DNA of 64,000 nucleotides from an uncultured Clostridia bacterium (GCA_947627765.1 CANQXA010000002.1:1-64000), one strand, 5' to 3'. Shown: positions 15,747 through 24,240, numbered from the stretch's first letter. Made by a program: numbers and translations. Notes: generated from the sequence alone by a model not told the origin.

Positions 15747-17096
15747 ATGTCCGGTCTTTTACTGAAAGGCATCAACAAGGTCTATCCCGGCGGCAACCAG
15801 GCAGTGTTCAACTTCTGCCTCGAGATCCGGGATAAGGAATTCATGGTCTTCGTCGGTCCCTCCGGCTGCGGCAAGTCCACGACGCTCCGTATGATCGCAG
15901 GTCTCGAGGAGATCTCCTCGGGCGAACTCTATATCGACGGCAAGCTCGTCAACGACGTCGTCCCGAAGGACAGAGATATCGCGATGGTCTTCCAGAACTA
16001 CGCGCTCTATCCTCATATGTCCGTGTACGACAACATGGCGTTCGGTCTCAAGCTCCGCAAGGTGCCGAAGGAAGTCATCGACCGCGACGTCAAGGCGGCT
16101 GCCGAGATCCTCGGCATCACCGATTATCTGTCCCGTAAGCCGAAGGCTCTTTCCGGTGGTCAGCGCCAGCGTGTTGCGCTCGGCCGTACCATCGTCCGTA
16201 AGCCCAAGGTCTTCCTTCTCGACGAGCCTCTGTCCAACCTCGACGCGAAGCTCCGCGCCCAGATGCGTACCGAGATCAGCAAGCTCCACGTCCGCCTCGG
16301 GACGACGTTCATCTACGTCACCCACGACCAGATCGAGGCTATGACGATGGGCACCCGTATCGTTGTCATGAAGGACGGCTTCATGCAGCAGGTCGATACC
16401 CCTCAGAACCTCTACGATTATCCCATCAACCTGTTCGTTGCGGGATTCATCGGAACGCCTCAGATGAACTTCTTCAAGCACGCCAACATCACCGAAGAGG
16501 GCGGCAAGATCTTTGTCAACTTCATCGGCGGCAACCGCATTCTCCTTCCCGAGACGGTCGTCAAGAAGATCAAGAACCTCGAGGAGTACAAGAACACCGG
16601 TAAGGAAGTCACGCTGGGCGTCCGTCCCGAGGACATCCACGAGGACGAGCGCTTCATCTCCACCTCTCCCGACACCGTCGTGAAGGCGAAGATCGAAGTC
16701 ATCGAAAAGCTCGGCGCCGAAATGCAGATCTACTGCGATCTCGACTACGAGAGCGAGAAGAGCTCCATCGTCGATTCCGCGGCGCAGATGGTTGCGAAGA
16801 TCTCCTCGCGTGCAAGCGTGGAACTCGGCACCGTCGTCGAGCTTGCCTTTGACGCACGTCACATCCACCTCTTCGACGGGTACACCGAAGCTACGATGCT
16901 CGAGCGCGATGAGCACTACGACGTCATTCCCGAGAACGCAGAGGGCGCCGCATTCGTGCCTCCTACACCTCAGGAGATGCAGGCCCAGATCGACGCCGCC
17001 CGTGTTGTCACCAAGGAAATGAAGAAGCAGATGAAGCACGACGCGAAGATGGAAGCAAAGCGCAAGAGTCAGGAAGCGGCCAAGAAGGACGAATGA
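15747..17096 (+). CDS. ABC transporter ATP-binding protein, MalK/UgpC/MsmX type
   Basis: 449 residues, longer than the usual ~370. The ATPase domain has Walker A GPSGCGKST near residue 38, Q-loop VFQNYALYPHMSVYDN near residue 80, signature ALSGGQRQRVALGR near residue 133, Walker B FLLDEPLSNLDAKLR near residue 155 and the His switch VTHDQIEAM near residue 190. A TOBE-type regulatory domain follows (GVRPEDIHEDE), then an unusual charged tail of about 60 residues rich in Lys/Met (MKKQMKHDAKMEAKRKSQE). No permease or binding protein is nearby, so it is probably a shared ATPase serving several sugar importers, as MsmX does in Bacillus. GGGAGGAAATT precedes the ATG. Confidence 0.92.
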   Translation: MSGLLLKGINKVYPGGNQAVFNFCLEIRDKEFMVFVGPSGCGKSTTLRMIAGLEEISSGELYIDGKLVNDVVPKDRDIAMVFQNYALYPHMSVYDNMAFGLKLRKVPKEVIDRDVKAAAEILGITDYLSRKPKALSGGQRQRVALGRTIVRKPKVFLLDEPLSNLDAKLRAQMRTEISKLHVRLGTTFIYVTHDQIEAMTMGTRIVVMKDGFMQQVDTPQNLYDYPINLFVAGFIGTPQMNFFKHANITEEGGKIFVNFIGGNRILLPETVVKKIKNLEEYKNTGKEVTLGVRPEDIHEDERFISTSPDTVVKAKIEVIEKLGAEMQIYCDLDYESEKSSIVDSAAQMVAKISSRASVELGTVVELAFDARHIHLFDGYTEATMLERDEHYDVIPENAEGAAFVPPTPQEMQAQIDAARVVTKEMKKQMKHDAKMEAKRKSQEAAKKDE

Positions 17097-17108
17097 TCCA
17101 AATCGAAC

Positions 17109-17140
17109 AAAAGGGCGTTTGCGGCGCAAACGCCCTTTTT
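17109..17140 (+). terminator. Intrinsic terminator
   Basis: AAAAGGGCGTTTG/CAAACGCCCTTTTT hairpin with loop CGGCG, directly after the ABC ATPase gene. Confidence 0.9.
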
Positions 17141-17166
17141 CTTCATTATATTCTAAGGAGAAGAAC

Positions 17167-18075
17167 ATGAAAAAGAAGATTTTTTTGTTGGCTTTGGCGG
17201 GACTGCTCGCCGTCGCACCCCTTTCCGCGTGCACGGTCGATCGGGGCGGCGGGGCCGATGGTCATAAGCACACCTATTCGGAAGAATGGTCGAACGATGA
17301 GAACTATCACTGGCACGACTCCGAATGCGGGCACAATGTGGTCTCCGGGAGGGGAAAGCATAAGATGCAGGGCGGGGCCTGCACGGTCTGCGGCTACAAA
17401 GAGGGCGGCGGCTTGAAGATCGACGCAAATACCGACGTCACGAAGATCCCGACAGAGGTCGTCACCGAAGCCGAGTGGGAAGCGGCGCTCTCCGCGGAAA
17501 GTTTCCGAAACTTTACCCTCTACTCTCCGGGCGCCGCCGAGGGAGACCACGGCGACGTGATCGACTTCGCGCAGACAACATATTATACGGAAGACGGTTG
17601 TATGTTCGTCGCAACTTCCGAAGGCGAACCGTTCGAAAACGGTTATTTGGATGTCGTTTATTGGCGCGAAAAGAGCGGCGAGACAATGAAGTATTACCAA
17701 TACGAGCACAACGGAAACAATGGCGGCTGGACGCGGCAAGAGATCGAAGAAGGAGCGTTCCAAGAGGGAATGCAGCTTGTGTATCACGCATATTGTAGCG
17801 GTCTCATCTATGCGCAACTGCTCGAAAAATTCAACGAGGCGACCTACAACGCCACGGACGGCTATTATAAGGTCACCATGGAGCTCTTGGGCGAGGAAGA
17901 GACCTATGAATACGAAGTCCGCCTGAGATTTATGGACGGAAAATTGTTCGCGTTCGGCGGGCAGACGCCGACGCCGTACGGTCCCATCGGAGAAATCAGT
18001 TATGCGAAAATATTCGATTACGGCACGACGGTCGTACCTCTGCCCCAAATTGTAAACAGCGCGGAAGCCGAGTGA
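17167..18075 (+). CDS. Putative lipoprotein
   Basis: 302 residues from the ATG at 17167 (AAGGAGAAGAAC upstream); the track start at 17119 is inside the preceding terminator. The N terminus is a lipoprotein signal (MKKKIFLLALAGLLAVAPLSAC) with lipobox LSAC, so the mature protein is anchored by Cys-22 on the outer face. Residues 30-80 are rich in His and Cys (HKHTYSEEWSNDENYHWHD, then HKMQGGACTVCGY), a pattern typical of cell-surface proteins in gut Clostridia and possibly metal-binding. The remainder has no recognised domain. Confidence 0.8.
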   Translation: MKKKIFLLALAGLLAVAPLSACTVDRGGGADGHKHTYSEEWSNDENYHWHDSECGHNVVSGRGKHKMQGGACTVCGYKEGGGLKIDANTDVTKIPTEVVTEAEWEAALSAESFRNFTLYSPGAAEGDHGDVIDFAQTTYYTEDGCMFVATSEGEPFENGYLDVVYWREKSGETMKYYQYEHNGNNGGWTRQEIEEGAFQEGMQLVYHAYCSGLIYAQLLEKFNEATYNATDGYYKVTMELLGEEETYEYEVRLRFMDGKLFAFGGQTPTPYGPIGEISYAKIFDYGTTVVPLPQIVNSAEAE

Positions 18076-18121
18076 GCGGATCGGGGCATACCATGTCCGC
18101 AGACGAGCGATAAAAATAAAG

Positions 18122-18155
18122 AAAAGAGCGCCGCGGGAGACCGCGTCGCTCTTTT
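18122..18155 (+). terminator. Intrinsic terminator
   Basis: AAAAGAGCG-CCGCGG-gaga-CCGCG-T-CGCTCTTTT hairpin with T-run after the lipoprotein gene. Confidence 0.85.
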
Positions 18156-18186
18156 GCACATCGGGGAAGAAAACGACCCGAATCGG

Positions 18187-18215
18187 TTGACAAAACCCGA
18201 AAAATGCGATAAAGT
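18187..18215 (+). promoter_or_regulatory. Sigma-A type promoter
   Basis: TTGACA (18187-18192), 17-bp spacer, TAAAGT (18210-18215), before the metal exporter gene. Confidence 0.75.
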
Positions 18216-18246
18216 ATAGAGGAAAAAGGCAAAGGAGGCTACGGCA

Positions 18247-19236
18247 ATGTGGGACGTCGTTTTAGACGCGCTATTGGATACGCTCAAACTCTTCCCGTTT
18301 TTGCTGCTCCTCTATATTTTGATCGAACTCATGGAGCACAACACGGGAGTCGGCAGACCCCGCCGCGCGCTCGCAGGGAAGGGGGCTCCCGCCCTCGGCG
18401 CCGCCCTCGGCGTGGTGCCCATGTGCGGATTTTCCGTGATGGCGGCAAAGCTCTACGAGCATAGGCATCTCACCGTCGGAACGTTGCTCGCGGTCTTTAT
18501 CACGACGAGCGACGAGGGCGTTCTCGTTCTCCTTCTCTCCGACTTCGATTGGCAACGCAAGCTCATTTCCGTCGCCGCGCTCATCGGGACGAAACTCGTC
18601 CTCGCGCTGGTCACGGGGTATCTCGCCGAGCTCCTCTTCCGCACCGAGCCCGCGCCCCTTCCCGCCGATCATCATTTCCATCATGATCATCATGACCACA
18701 AAGAGGGGGACCATGTCCGCGGTCATGCGCACGAAAACGTCCATGAAGCGGCGGACGGCGAGCCGCACGGCGATCATGAACACGGCGACTGCGAATGCGC
18801 GGAGCTCTCTCCCTGCGAGCACAAGCACGAGAACAAGTGGATGGTCTACCTCGTCTCGCCGCTTCTCCATGCGCTGGAAGTCGCGGCGTTCGTGCTTCTC
18901 GTCAATTTGGCGTTCGGCTTGCTCTTCTATTTGGTCGGGGACGAGAAGGTACTCGGCTTTTTGCAGGGGAGCGGCTATTGGGCGCAACCGGCGGTGTGCG
19001 CGCTGATCGGGCTCATTCCGAACTGTGCCTCGTCCGTCGTCATTGCGGAAGCGTATGCGCTCGGCGGGATCGGATTCGGCGGCTTGCTCGCAGGGCTGAC
19101 CACGGGCGCGGGGCTTGGGTACCTCGTCCTATTCAAAAAGGGCACGAGAAAGCGCGGGGCGGCGGTCGTCGGATTCATGCTCCTTTTGGGGATCGCCGCA
19201 GGATATGCCGCGGGCGCCGTTATGCAGGCGCTCTGA
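18247..19236 (+). CDS. Putative 10TM heavy-metal exporter (ArsP_2/manganese-exporter type)
   Basis: 329 residues. Two sets of about five hydrophobic helices (roughly residues 8-135 and 195-329) are separated by a very His/Asp/Glu-rich cytosolic loop (HHFHHDHHDHKEGDH, HGDHEHGDCE). Each half begins with a GVVPMCG- or GLIPNCASS-type motif with a conserved Cys, typical of the PF11449-type putative exporters. The His-rich loop suggests binding of a transition metal such as Zn, Mn or Ni. Substrate is not established. AAAGGAGGCT precedes the ATG; the next gene begins 9 bases downstream. Confidence 0.8.
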   Translation: MWDVVLDALLDTLKLFPFLLLLYILIELMEHNTGVGRPRRALAGKGAPALGAALGVVPMCGFSVMAAKLYEHRHLTVGTLLAVFITTSDEGVLVLLLSDFDWQRKLISVAALIGTKLVLALVTGYLAELLFRTEPAPLPADHHFHHDHHDHKEGDHVRGHAHENVHEAADGEPHGDHEHGDCECAELSPCEHKHENKWMVYLVSPLLHALEVAAFVLLVNLAFGLLFYLVGDEKVLGFLQGSGYWAQPAVCALIGLIPNCASSVVIAEAYALGGIGFGGLLAGLTTGAGLGYLVLFKKGTRKRGAAVVGFMLLLGIAAGYAAGAVMQAL

Positions 19237-19245
19237 GGGGGAGAA

Positions 19246-20031
19246 ATGACCGCAACACAACTTTTGGAACGCACTTCGCTCTTTTTGCTCGATTTGGACG
19301 GGACAGTCTATCTCGGAGAGCGGCCCATCGGCGATATGAGGCGGACCCTTGCCCGTCTTCGCGGGATGGGGAAGCGGCTCGTCTACCTCACAAACAATTC
19401 CTCCAAAACAGAGGCGCAGTACCGCGAAAAGCTGAAGCGCGTGGGGCTCTGGGAAGAGGGCGACGGGGTGTATACCTCGGGCATGGCTATGGCGGAATAC
19501 CTCAACACCCACGCGGCGGGGAAGCCGATCTACCTTTGCGCGACGGAGGCGGTGCGCGATGAATTCCGCGCGGCGGGGATCGTACTCGACGACCATTCGC
19601 CCGAGATTGCCGTGCTTGCGTACGACGTCGAGCTCACGTTCGGTAAGATCAGAGAGTTCGACCGTCTTCTGCGGCGCGGATTGCCCTTTTATGCGACCCA
19701 CCCCGACGACGTCTGCCCGACTGCGGACGGCTCCATGCCCGACGTGGGCTCCTTCCTCGCGATGTTCGGGCGTTCCTCCCGCCGCACGCCCGACGTGATC
19801 GTCGGCAAGCCCTATCCCTTTATGGCAGAGGGGTTGGAGCGGCGTTACGGCATCCCGCGGAGCGCCATGTGTATGGCGGGGGACAGGATGCACACCGACA
19901 TCCGTTTTGCCAACAACAGCGGGATCATGAGCGTGCTCGTGTTATCCGGGGAGACCACGGCGGAGACGGTGAAGTCCTTCCCCGATACGCCCGATTTGGT
20001 GCTCTCCGATTTGAATCAAATTTTCAACTGA
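19246..20031 (+). CDS. HAD-IIA family phosphatase (NagD-like)
   Basis: 261 residues. Cytosolic HAD phosphatase with a C2-type cap. Motif I FLLDLDGTVYLGE at residues 13-25 has the nucleophile Asp; motif II YLTNNSS near residue 48; the lysine motif is IVGKPYP near residue 185; motif IV MAGDRMHTDI near residue 207. The NagD/PNPase subfamily dephosphorylates small phosphometabolites; AraL- or NagD-like specificity cannot be separated here. It starts 9 bases after the exporter gene and is probably co-transcribed. Confidence 0.93.
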   Translation: MTATQLLERTSLFLLDLDGTVYLGERPIGDMRRTLARLRGMGKRLVYLTNNSSKTEAQYREKLKRVGLWEEGDGVYTSGMAMAEYLNTHAAGKPIYLCATEAVRDEFRAAGIVLDDHSPEIAVLAYDVELTFGKIREFDRLLRRGLPFYATHPDDVCPTADGSMPDVGSFLAMFGRSSRRTPDVIVGKPYPFMAEGLERRYGIPRSAMCMAGDRMHTDIRFANNSGIMSVLVLSGETTAETVKSFPDTPDLVLSDLNQIFN

Positions 20032-20044
20032 CCGCAAAATGCGC

Positions 20045-20073
20045 GTTTGAAAGTTGTCCGCGCGTGGTATAAA
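20045..20073 (+). promoter_or_regulatory. Candidate sigma-B-type promoter upstream of the sigma operon
   Basis: GTTTGA (20045-20050), 15 bases, GGTATA (20066-20071). This fits the Bacillus sigma-B pattern GTTTAA-N12-15-GGGTAT better than a sigma-A promoter (TTGAAA/TATAAA here would have only a 15-bp spacer). It would imply autoregulation of the downstream sigma operon (inference). Confidence 0.5.
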
Positions 20074-20108
20074 ACAGTGATAAGCCGCAGACCGCGGCGG
20101 AGGTAGCT

Positions 20109-20411
20109 ATGCAGGAACTGACCATTCTTTCCAAGGAACCCCTCACGGTAGGGCTTTCGGGCGAGATCGATTCCCGGAACGCCGATGAATTCTACCGCGA
20201 GGTCTCGGAACTGTATCCCGCGCAGGGCGATCTGATCTTCGACTGCGCCAAGCTGGAATTTATCGATTCCACCACGCTCGGGACGTTCGTCAAGCTGCTG
20301 AAACGGGTGAAGGAGCACGGAGGCAAGATGATCCTGCGCCGCCTTTCGCCCCGTTTGAAGAAGCTGTTCGTCATCTGCGCGCTCGACACCATTCTGGAGA
20401 TAGAGGAATGA
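20109..20411 (+). CDS. STAS-domain anti-sigma factor antagonist (RsbV/SpoIIAA-like)
   Basis: 100 residues. A single STAS domain. The phosphorylation-site region reads LEFIDSTTLGTFVKL at about residues 50-64, with Ser-Thr following the conserved Asp as in SpoIIAA and RsbV. In partner switching the unphosphorylated antagonist sequesters an anti-sigma kinase and frees the sigma factor. It is the first gene of a four-gene operon and overlaps the next gene by four bases. Confidence 0.9.
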   Translation: MQELTILSKEPLTVGLSGEIDSRNADEFYREVSELYPAQGDLIFDCAKLEFIDSTTLGTFVKLLKRVKEHGGKMILRRLSPRLKKLFVICALDTILEIEE

Positions 20412-20767
20412 ACGACGTAACGTTGAACGTGCCGCTCGACGGCGCGATCATGACGACTGTCCGCCTGACCGCGGGCGGCGTCTGCTCCCTCCTCGGCTTG
20501 GACCTCGACCGCAGTGAGGACTGCAAGGTCTGCGTGACGGAGAGCCTTCTTTTGCTCCAACACGCGGGGTTCGGGCGCGCCGAGATCTGCTTTTCGGAGG
20601 AGCGCGGGCTCGGCGTACGCATCGAGGGCAGAGAGCAGGCAGGTTGTACGGGGGAGGCGCCCGAGGACGCCATCTCCGCCGCTCTTCTCTCCGCGCTGGC
20701 GGAGGACGTCGTCACGGAGCGGGAAGAGGGAAGATTGACCCGCATCGGATTCCGCTTCACGCTTTAA
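20408..20767 (+). CDS. Degenerate RsbW-like (HATPase-fold) protein
   Basis: 119 residues. The N-terminal half follows the RsbW/SpoIIAB pattern (MTTVRLTAGGVCSLLGLDLDRSEDCKVCVTES), but the N-box Asn is absent (TESLLLLQHAG) and no glycine-rich ATP lid (GxGLxxV) follows. It therefore probably does not bind ATP in the normal way. Position between the STAS gene and the sigma gene is where an anti-sigma factor is expected. It may have a structural role, or it may act together with the second HATPase protein encoded after the sigma gene. Confidence 0.65.
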   Translation: MNDVTLNVPLDGAIMTTVRLTAGGVCSLLGLDLDRSEDCKVCVTESLLLLQHAGFGRAEICFSEERGLGVRIEGREQAGCTGEAPEDAISAALLSALAEDVVTEREEGRLTRIGFRFTL

Positions 20768-20785
20768 TTTCTTTTTACGCTATCC

Positions 20786-21511
20786 ATGGAAGAAGAGGAG
20801 CTCTTTCGACAATACAGGGAAACGGGCAAGCTCGAACTTCGGAACGAGATCGCCGAGAAGTACCTCTATATCGCCGCCGTCCTCGCGAAGAAGTTTTCGG
20901 GGCGGGGCGTGGAGTACGACGACCTCTATCAGGTCGCCTCGCTTGCGCTACTCAAGGGGATCGACCGCTTCGACGAAGGGAAGGGGGTCAAGTTCTCCAC
21001 GTTCATCACGCCGACCATCACGGGAGAGATCAAAAATTACTTCCGCGACCGCTCCCGTTTGATCCATTTGCCCCGCCGCGTCGCCGAACTCAGGACGGAA
21101 GCGCGGCTCGTAGCAGGTCAGATCCTCACCGAAACGGGGAAAAAGCCCTCCGCGCGCGAACTTGCGGAGCGGCTCGGCGTCTCGGAGGAAGAGATCGTCA
21201 GCGCGCTCGAAGCGGGCGGCGTCGTCTCGTTGGACCGTCCCGTCGAGGACGAAGAGGGGACTTCCTATTACGACGTCATTCCCGACCGCGAGGACGTCTT
21301 CGAACAGCTCGAGAACCGCGAGGAGATCAAATCGCTGCTCTCCGACCTCGCCCCGTCCGAGCAGGAACTGATCGGCTACCGCTTCGGCGAAGAGCTCTCC
21401 CAAACGGAGACGGCGCGCCGCATGGGCGTTTCGCAGATGTTCGTATCCCGCATGGAGCGGAGAGTGCTCGCGCGGCTCAGAGAAAAGCTCGCAAAGGGGA
21501 TGGCAGAATGA
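20786..21511 (+). CDS. RNA polymerase sigma factor, SigB/SigF/SigG subfamily
   Basis: 241 residues. Region 2 is clear (YDDLYQVASLALLKGIDRFD near residue 45, then KFSTFITPTITGEIKNYFRD), region 3 follows (KKPSARELAERLGVSEEE), and region 4 is LSQTETARRMGVSQMFVSR near residue 207. The subfamily includes stress and forespore sigma factors. Its STAS and HATPase neighbours imply control by partner switching. The order STAS, RsbW-like, sigma, HATPase differs from spoIIAA-spoIIAB-sigF, so it is more likely a general-stress or alternative factor than SigF itself. Stop overlaps the next start (ATGA). Confidence 0.92.
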   Translation: MEEEELFRQYRETGKLELRNEIAEKYLYIAAVLAKKFSGRGVEYDDLYQVASLALLKGIDRFDEGKGVKFSTFITPTITGEIKNYFRDRSRLIHLPRRVAELRTEARLVAGQILTETGKKPSARELAERLGVSEEEIVSALEAGGVVSLDRPVEDEEGTSYYDVIPDREDVFEQLENREEIKSLLSDLAPSEQELIGYRFGEELSQTETARRMGVSQMFVSRMERRVLARLREKLAKGMAE

Positions 21512-21861
21512 AAGCGATCGTTGCCGATTACAAAGGGCTCGGCGCCGCGCTCGAAGATCTTTGCGCCTTTTTGGAGGGACTGCCCGAGGCGGTCGTCTTC
21601 GACAGCAAGCTCGTCGCCATGGAACTGCTCTCCAACGTCTTACAGCACGGCGGCGGCAGGGCGACGTTCTCATACGTCCGCGAGGGGAACGAGATCAAGA
21701 TGTCTGTGCGCGGCGAACGGGACTTCCGCCCGCCCGAACATCCCATCCTCGTCCCGCAGAGCGCCGAACGCGGCAGAGGGCTTTATATCGTAGACCGCCT
21801 CGTCTCGCGGCGTTTCTATTCCCCCGAGGAGGGGACGGTCGTCATCTTGAAGGTAGAATAA
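21508..21861 (+). CDS. HATPase-domain serine kinase/anti-sigma factor (RsbW-like)
   Basis: 117 residues from the ATG at 21508, inside the sigma stop codon. The track frame at 20644 is longer only because the frame is open. The GHKL fold is recognisable: N-box AMELLSNVLQHGG at about residues 37-49 (with the Asn) and G-box ERGRGLYIVDRLV near residue 90. It is the probable active anti-sigma kinase that holds the sigma factor and phosphorylates the STAS protein. Placing it downstream of the sigma gene is unusual. A terminator follows directly. Confidence 0.85.
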   Translation: MKAIVADYKGLGAALEDLCAFLEGLPEAVVFDSKLVAMELLSNVLQHGGGRATFSYVREGNEIKMSVRGERDFRPPEHPILVPQSAERGRGLYIVDRLVSRRFYSPEEGTVVILKVE

Positions 21862-21885
21862 AAAGGCTCGCGGGAGCCTTTTTTG
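21862..21885 (+). terminator. Intrinsic terminator of the sigma operon
   Basis: AAAAGGCTC-gcgg-GAGCCTTTTTT, immediately after the anti-sigma gene. Confidence 0.9.
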
Positions 21886-21922
21886 ATTGCCGTTTAGATT
21901 TTCTTGCTTATAAGGATAAAAG

Positions 21923-21954
21923 AAAGGTCCGCCCGAATTTCGGGCGGACCTTTC
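21923..21954. terminator. Bidirectional intrinsic terminator
   Basis: AAAGGTCCGCCCGAA/TTTCGGGCGGACCTTT hairpin between the convergent sigma operon and the Pro/Gln-rich membrane gene. Confidence 0.85.
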
Positions 21955-21966
21955 GGTCAAAGCCGA

Positions 21967-24033
21967 TCAGTGATTTGCATAGCTGTAGATCTTGTCGAGC
22001 AAGCCGTCGGTGATGTAGGGACGGAACTTGCCGAGCGAGACGAACACCTTGCGGAAGAACGCCGTATTGTCGCCGCCGATGACGTAAGCGGGGATCCCGA
22101 AGTCACCCTTCGTCTTGGCGATGAACAGGTCGCAGAACTCCGTTCTCTCGGGCCCGGTCAGGCTCGTCATGAATGCGTCGTAGGCGTATTCCTGCTGAGG
22201 CTGGGTTGCGGGCTGCTGATAAGCGGGCTGAGGAGCGGGTTGATAAGCGGGCTGAGGCTGAGGCGCGGGCAGAGCCTGGGGAGCAGGCTGTGCGGAAGCC
22301 GTATTGCCGGCCGCGATCTCGATCATTCTGCGCTCGAAATCAGTCAGAGGTTGGGGCTCGGGCTGAGGTTCGGGTTTAGCGGCAGGTTGGGGTTCGGGTT
22401 GGGGAGCCGGTTGCACAGCAGGCTGGTATGCGGGCATATAAGGATAGGGCGCATAGGGAGCAGGCTGAGGAAAAAAGGGCTGCGGCTGATATGCGGGCAT
22501 ATAAGGATAGGGCGCATAGGGAGCAGGCTGAGGATAAACCGGCTGAGGTACGGGTTGATAGACGGGCTGAGGCGCCGGCTGCTGATATGCAGGTTGAGGC
22601 GCAGGTTGCGGCTGAGGCGCGGGCTGCTGATATGCAGGCTGAGGAGCAGGTTGCGGCTGAGGAGCCGGCTGCTGATAGATGGGCTGAGGTACAGGGGTCG
22701 GCATCTGAAGGATCATGACGGGCGGCGTTGCAGGAGCCTGTACGATCACAGGACCGGACTGAGGCGGGTAAGCGGGCTGCTGAGGCGGCTGAGGCTGATA
22801 GATGGGCTGTACCACAGGGATGATCGCGGGCTGAGAGGTGGGCTGAGGAGCGGGCGTATAAGCGGGCTGAGGAGCCGGCGTGTAGGCAGGCTGGGGAGCG
22901 GGCTGATATGCGGGCTGCTGGGTATTGCCGATGAATTCTTCGGTCGCATAGTCGTGCTCTCTGTCGAGATCGTCGGCCTCAAGTTCGGCTTCCGCTCTCT
23001 TGGCTTTGAGCTTCGCACGGCGGCGCGCCACGAGCACGGCGTTGAGAACGCTGAGCAAGAAGATGACGAGCGTGCCGATGAGAAGGGTCAGCGTGCTGAC
23101 ATAGGAGTGGGTGATGAACGCCCAACGGTTGCCGCCTGTGACTGTCGCGGGAGCCACGATGTAGGCGATACAGATAAACAGAACGGAGGCGAAGAGTACG
23201 CCGTAACGGACTGCGTCAAACACATAGTAGCGCTTCCCGTTCATGCGGGCGACCGAGAAGATGATATTGACGCCGAGCGCGATCAGGAAGATGTAGAACG
23301 CGATCCCAAGCAATTTGTTCGCGGCATAGAGCGTGTGGGTTGCGGTCAGCACCGAGAAGGAATATGCGAAGGAGTTGGGATATACGCAAGCGATCGCGCA
23401 GACGAGCAGAAGCAGGGTGACTACGACGTTGATGATGCCCGTGCTCTTTCTGCGGCAGATCGACGTTACGAACAGGATGATAAGCGTGATGAGCGAAATG
23501 GCGGCGAGAGGAATATCGAAGGAGAAGTTGAGCCAAGCGACTCCGAAGAGCCCGCTGAAAGCGAGCTTCGCTTCACCTGCGCCGGCGAACATCACATAGA
23601 GAAGGGGCCAAGTATACGCGAGCGCAACGATGATCCCGCTTGCAAGGGCGCAGTTTCTCGCCGTCTTGCCGTTCGTGATGCACGCCGCGATCCCGAGTGC
23701 GAGAGACGCGAGAACGGAGATCGCGAGAAGGAGAGGCATCGCAAAGCCGGCAAGGGACGAAAGCGCCGCCTGGAAGCCTTGGTTGAAGACAAACCCGCCG
23801 CCCGTGAAGTAGACCTTGAGCGTCTGGTAGATCCAACCGAACAGCGATTCGGGGATCAGCTTGCTGCCCGCGGTACCCGCAAGGATGACTTCGTTGTGGG
23901 AGAGCCAACCCTTAGTGACTTGCCCGAGCAGCCCAAGGAACAGCCCGGCTACGGCGAGGAGGAAGAAGACGACCCCAAGCACGCGGTAGCGGACGGTGGG
24001 CACTTTGCCCGTGTTCGAATTGTAGTAACTCAT
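21967..24033 (-). CDS. Multi-pass membrane protein with Pro/Gln/Ala-rich repeat domain
   Basis: 688 residues. The first ~360 residues hold about eight to ten hydrophobic helices with no family I recognise. From about residue 370 to 620 the protein is low-complexity, built from PAPQPAYQ- and QPAPQPQ-type units plus a duplicated APYAPYPYMPAYQP block. The last ~70 residues are a compact, charged segment (TSLTGPERTEFCDLFIAKTKGDFG) ending in YSYANH, which may be a separate small domain. GGAGGTTTGTT precedes the start on the minus strand. The open frame on the opposite strand (21904-24213) is a shadow. Confidence 0.75.
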   Translation of the reverse strand: MSYYNSNTGKVPTVRYRVLGVVFFLLAVAGLFLGLLGQVTKGWLSHNEVILAGTAGSKLIPESLFGWIYQTLKVYFTGGGFVFNQGFQAALSSLAGFAMPLLLAISVLASLALGIAACITNGKTARNCALASGIIVALAYTWPLLYVMFAGAGEAKLAFSGLFGVAWLNFSFDIPLAAISLITLIILFVTSICRRKSTGIINVVVTLLLLVCAIACVYPNSFAYSFSVLTATHTLYAANKLLGIAFYIFLIALGVNIIFSVARMNGKRYYVFDAVRYGVLFASVLFICIAYIVAPATVTGGNRWAFITHSYVSTLTLLIGTLVIFLLSVLNAVLVARRRAKLKAKRAEAELEADDLDREHDYATEEFIGNTQQPAYQPAPQPAYTPAPQPAYTPAPQPTSQPAIIPVVQPIYQPQPPQQPAYPPQSGPVIVQAPATPPVMILQMPTPVPQPIYQQPAPQPQPAPQPAYQQPAPQPQPAPQPAYQQPAPQPVYQPVPQPVYPQPAPYAPYPYMPAYQPQPFFPQPAPYAPYPYMPAYQPAVQPAPQPEPQPAAKPEPQPEPQPLTDFERRMIEIAAGNTASAQPAPQALPAPQPQPAYQPAPQPAYQQPATQPQQEYAYDAFMTSLTGPERTEFCDLFIAKTKGDFGIPAYVIGGDNTAFFRKVFVSLGKFRPYITDGLLDKIYSYANH
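22427..22534. repeat. 45-bp direct repeat within the Pro-rich coding region
   Basis: TATGCGGGCATATAAGGATA... occurs identically at 22427-22471 and 22490-22534 and encodes the repeated APYAPYPYMPAY block. It lies in a wider array of degenerate proline-glutamine units, roughly 22200-22920. Confidence 0.85.
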
Positions 24034-24077
24034 AACAAACCTCCGTTTTCTGTGTTGAAAACCGTAATACGCTGTAT

Positions 24078-24106
24078 ATTATATCACGATTGTTTTTGCG
24101 TGTCAA
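24078..24106 (-). promoter_or_regulatory. Sigma-A type promoter (minus strand)
   Basis: On the minus strand TTGACA, 17-bp spacer, TATAAT, upstream of the Pro/Gln-rich membrane gene. Confidence 0.85.
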
Positions 24107-24240
24107 TAACTCGTTTCAAAAAAATGGCGAAAAGTTTCTCTTTTTTTCTTCGAAATGGTCATGTATGCGCGCGCATATGGAAAGAATTGGAGAAAGAGGA
24201 GAAAATGGGATGAAATCTCGCCCGATTTTCACGGCGGGTC

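Noticed and set aside
15759-17234. 491-codon minus-strand ORF
   Set aside because: Shadow of the ABC ATPase gene; extends through its terminator.
22200-22920. Possible CRISPR array in the repeated region
   Set aside because: Repeats are in-frame proline/glutamine codons of variable length with no regular spacers, and no cas genes are present in the window.
21904-24213. 769-codon plus-strand ORF
   Set aside because: It is antisense to the Pro/Gln-rich membrane gene; its Arg/Leu/Gly repeats are the mirror of the low-complexity codons.
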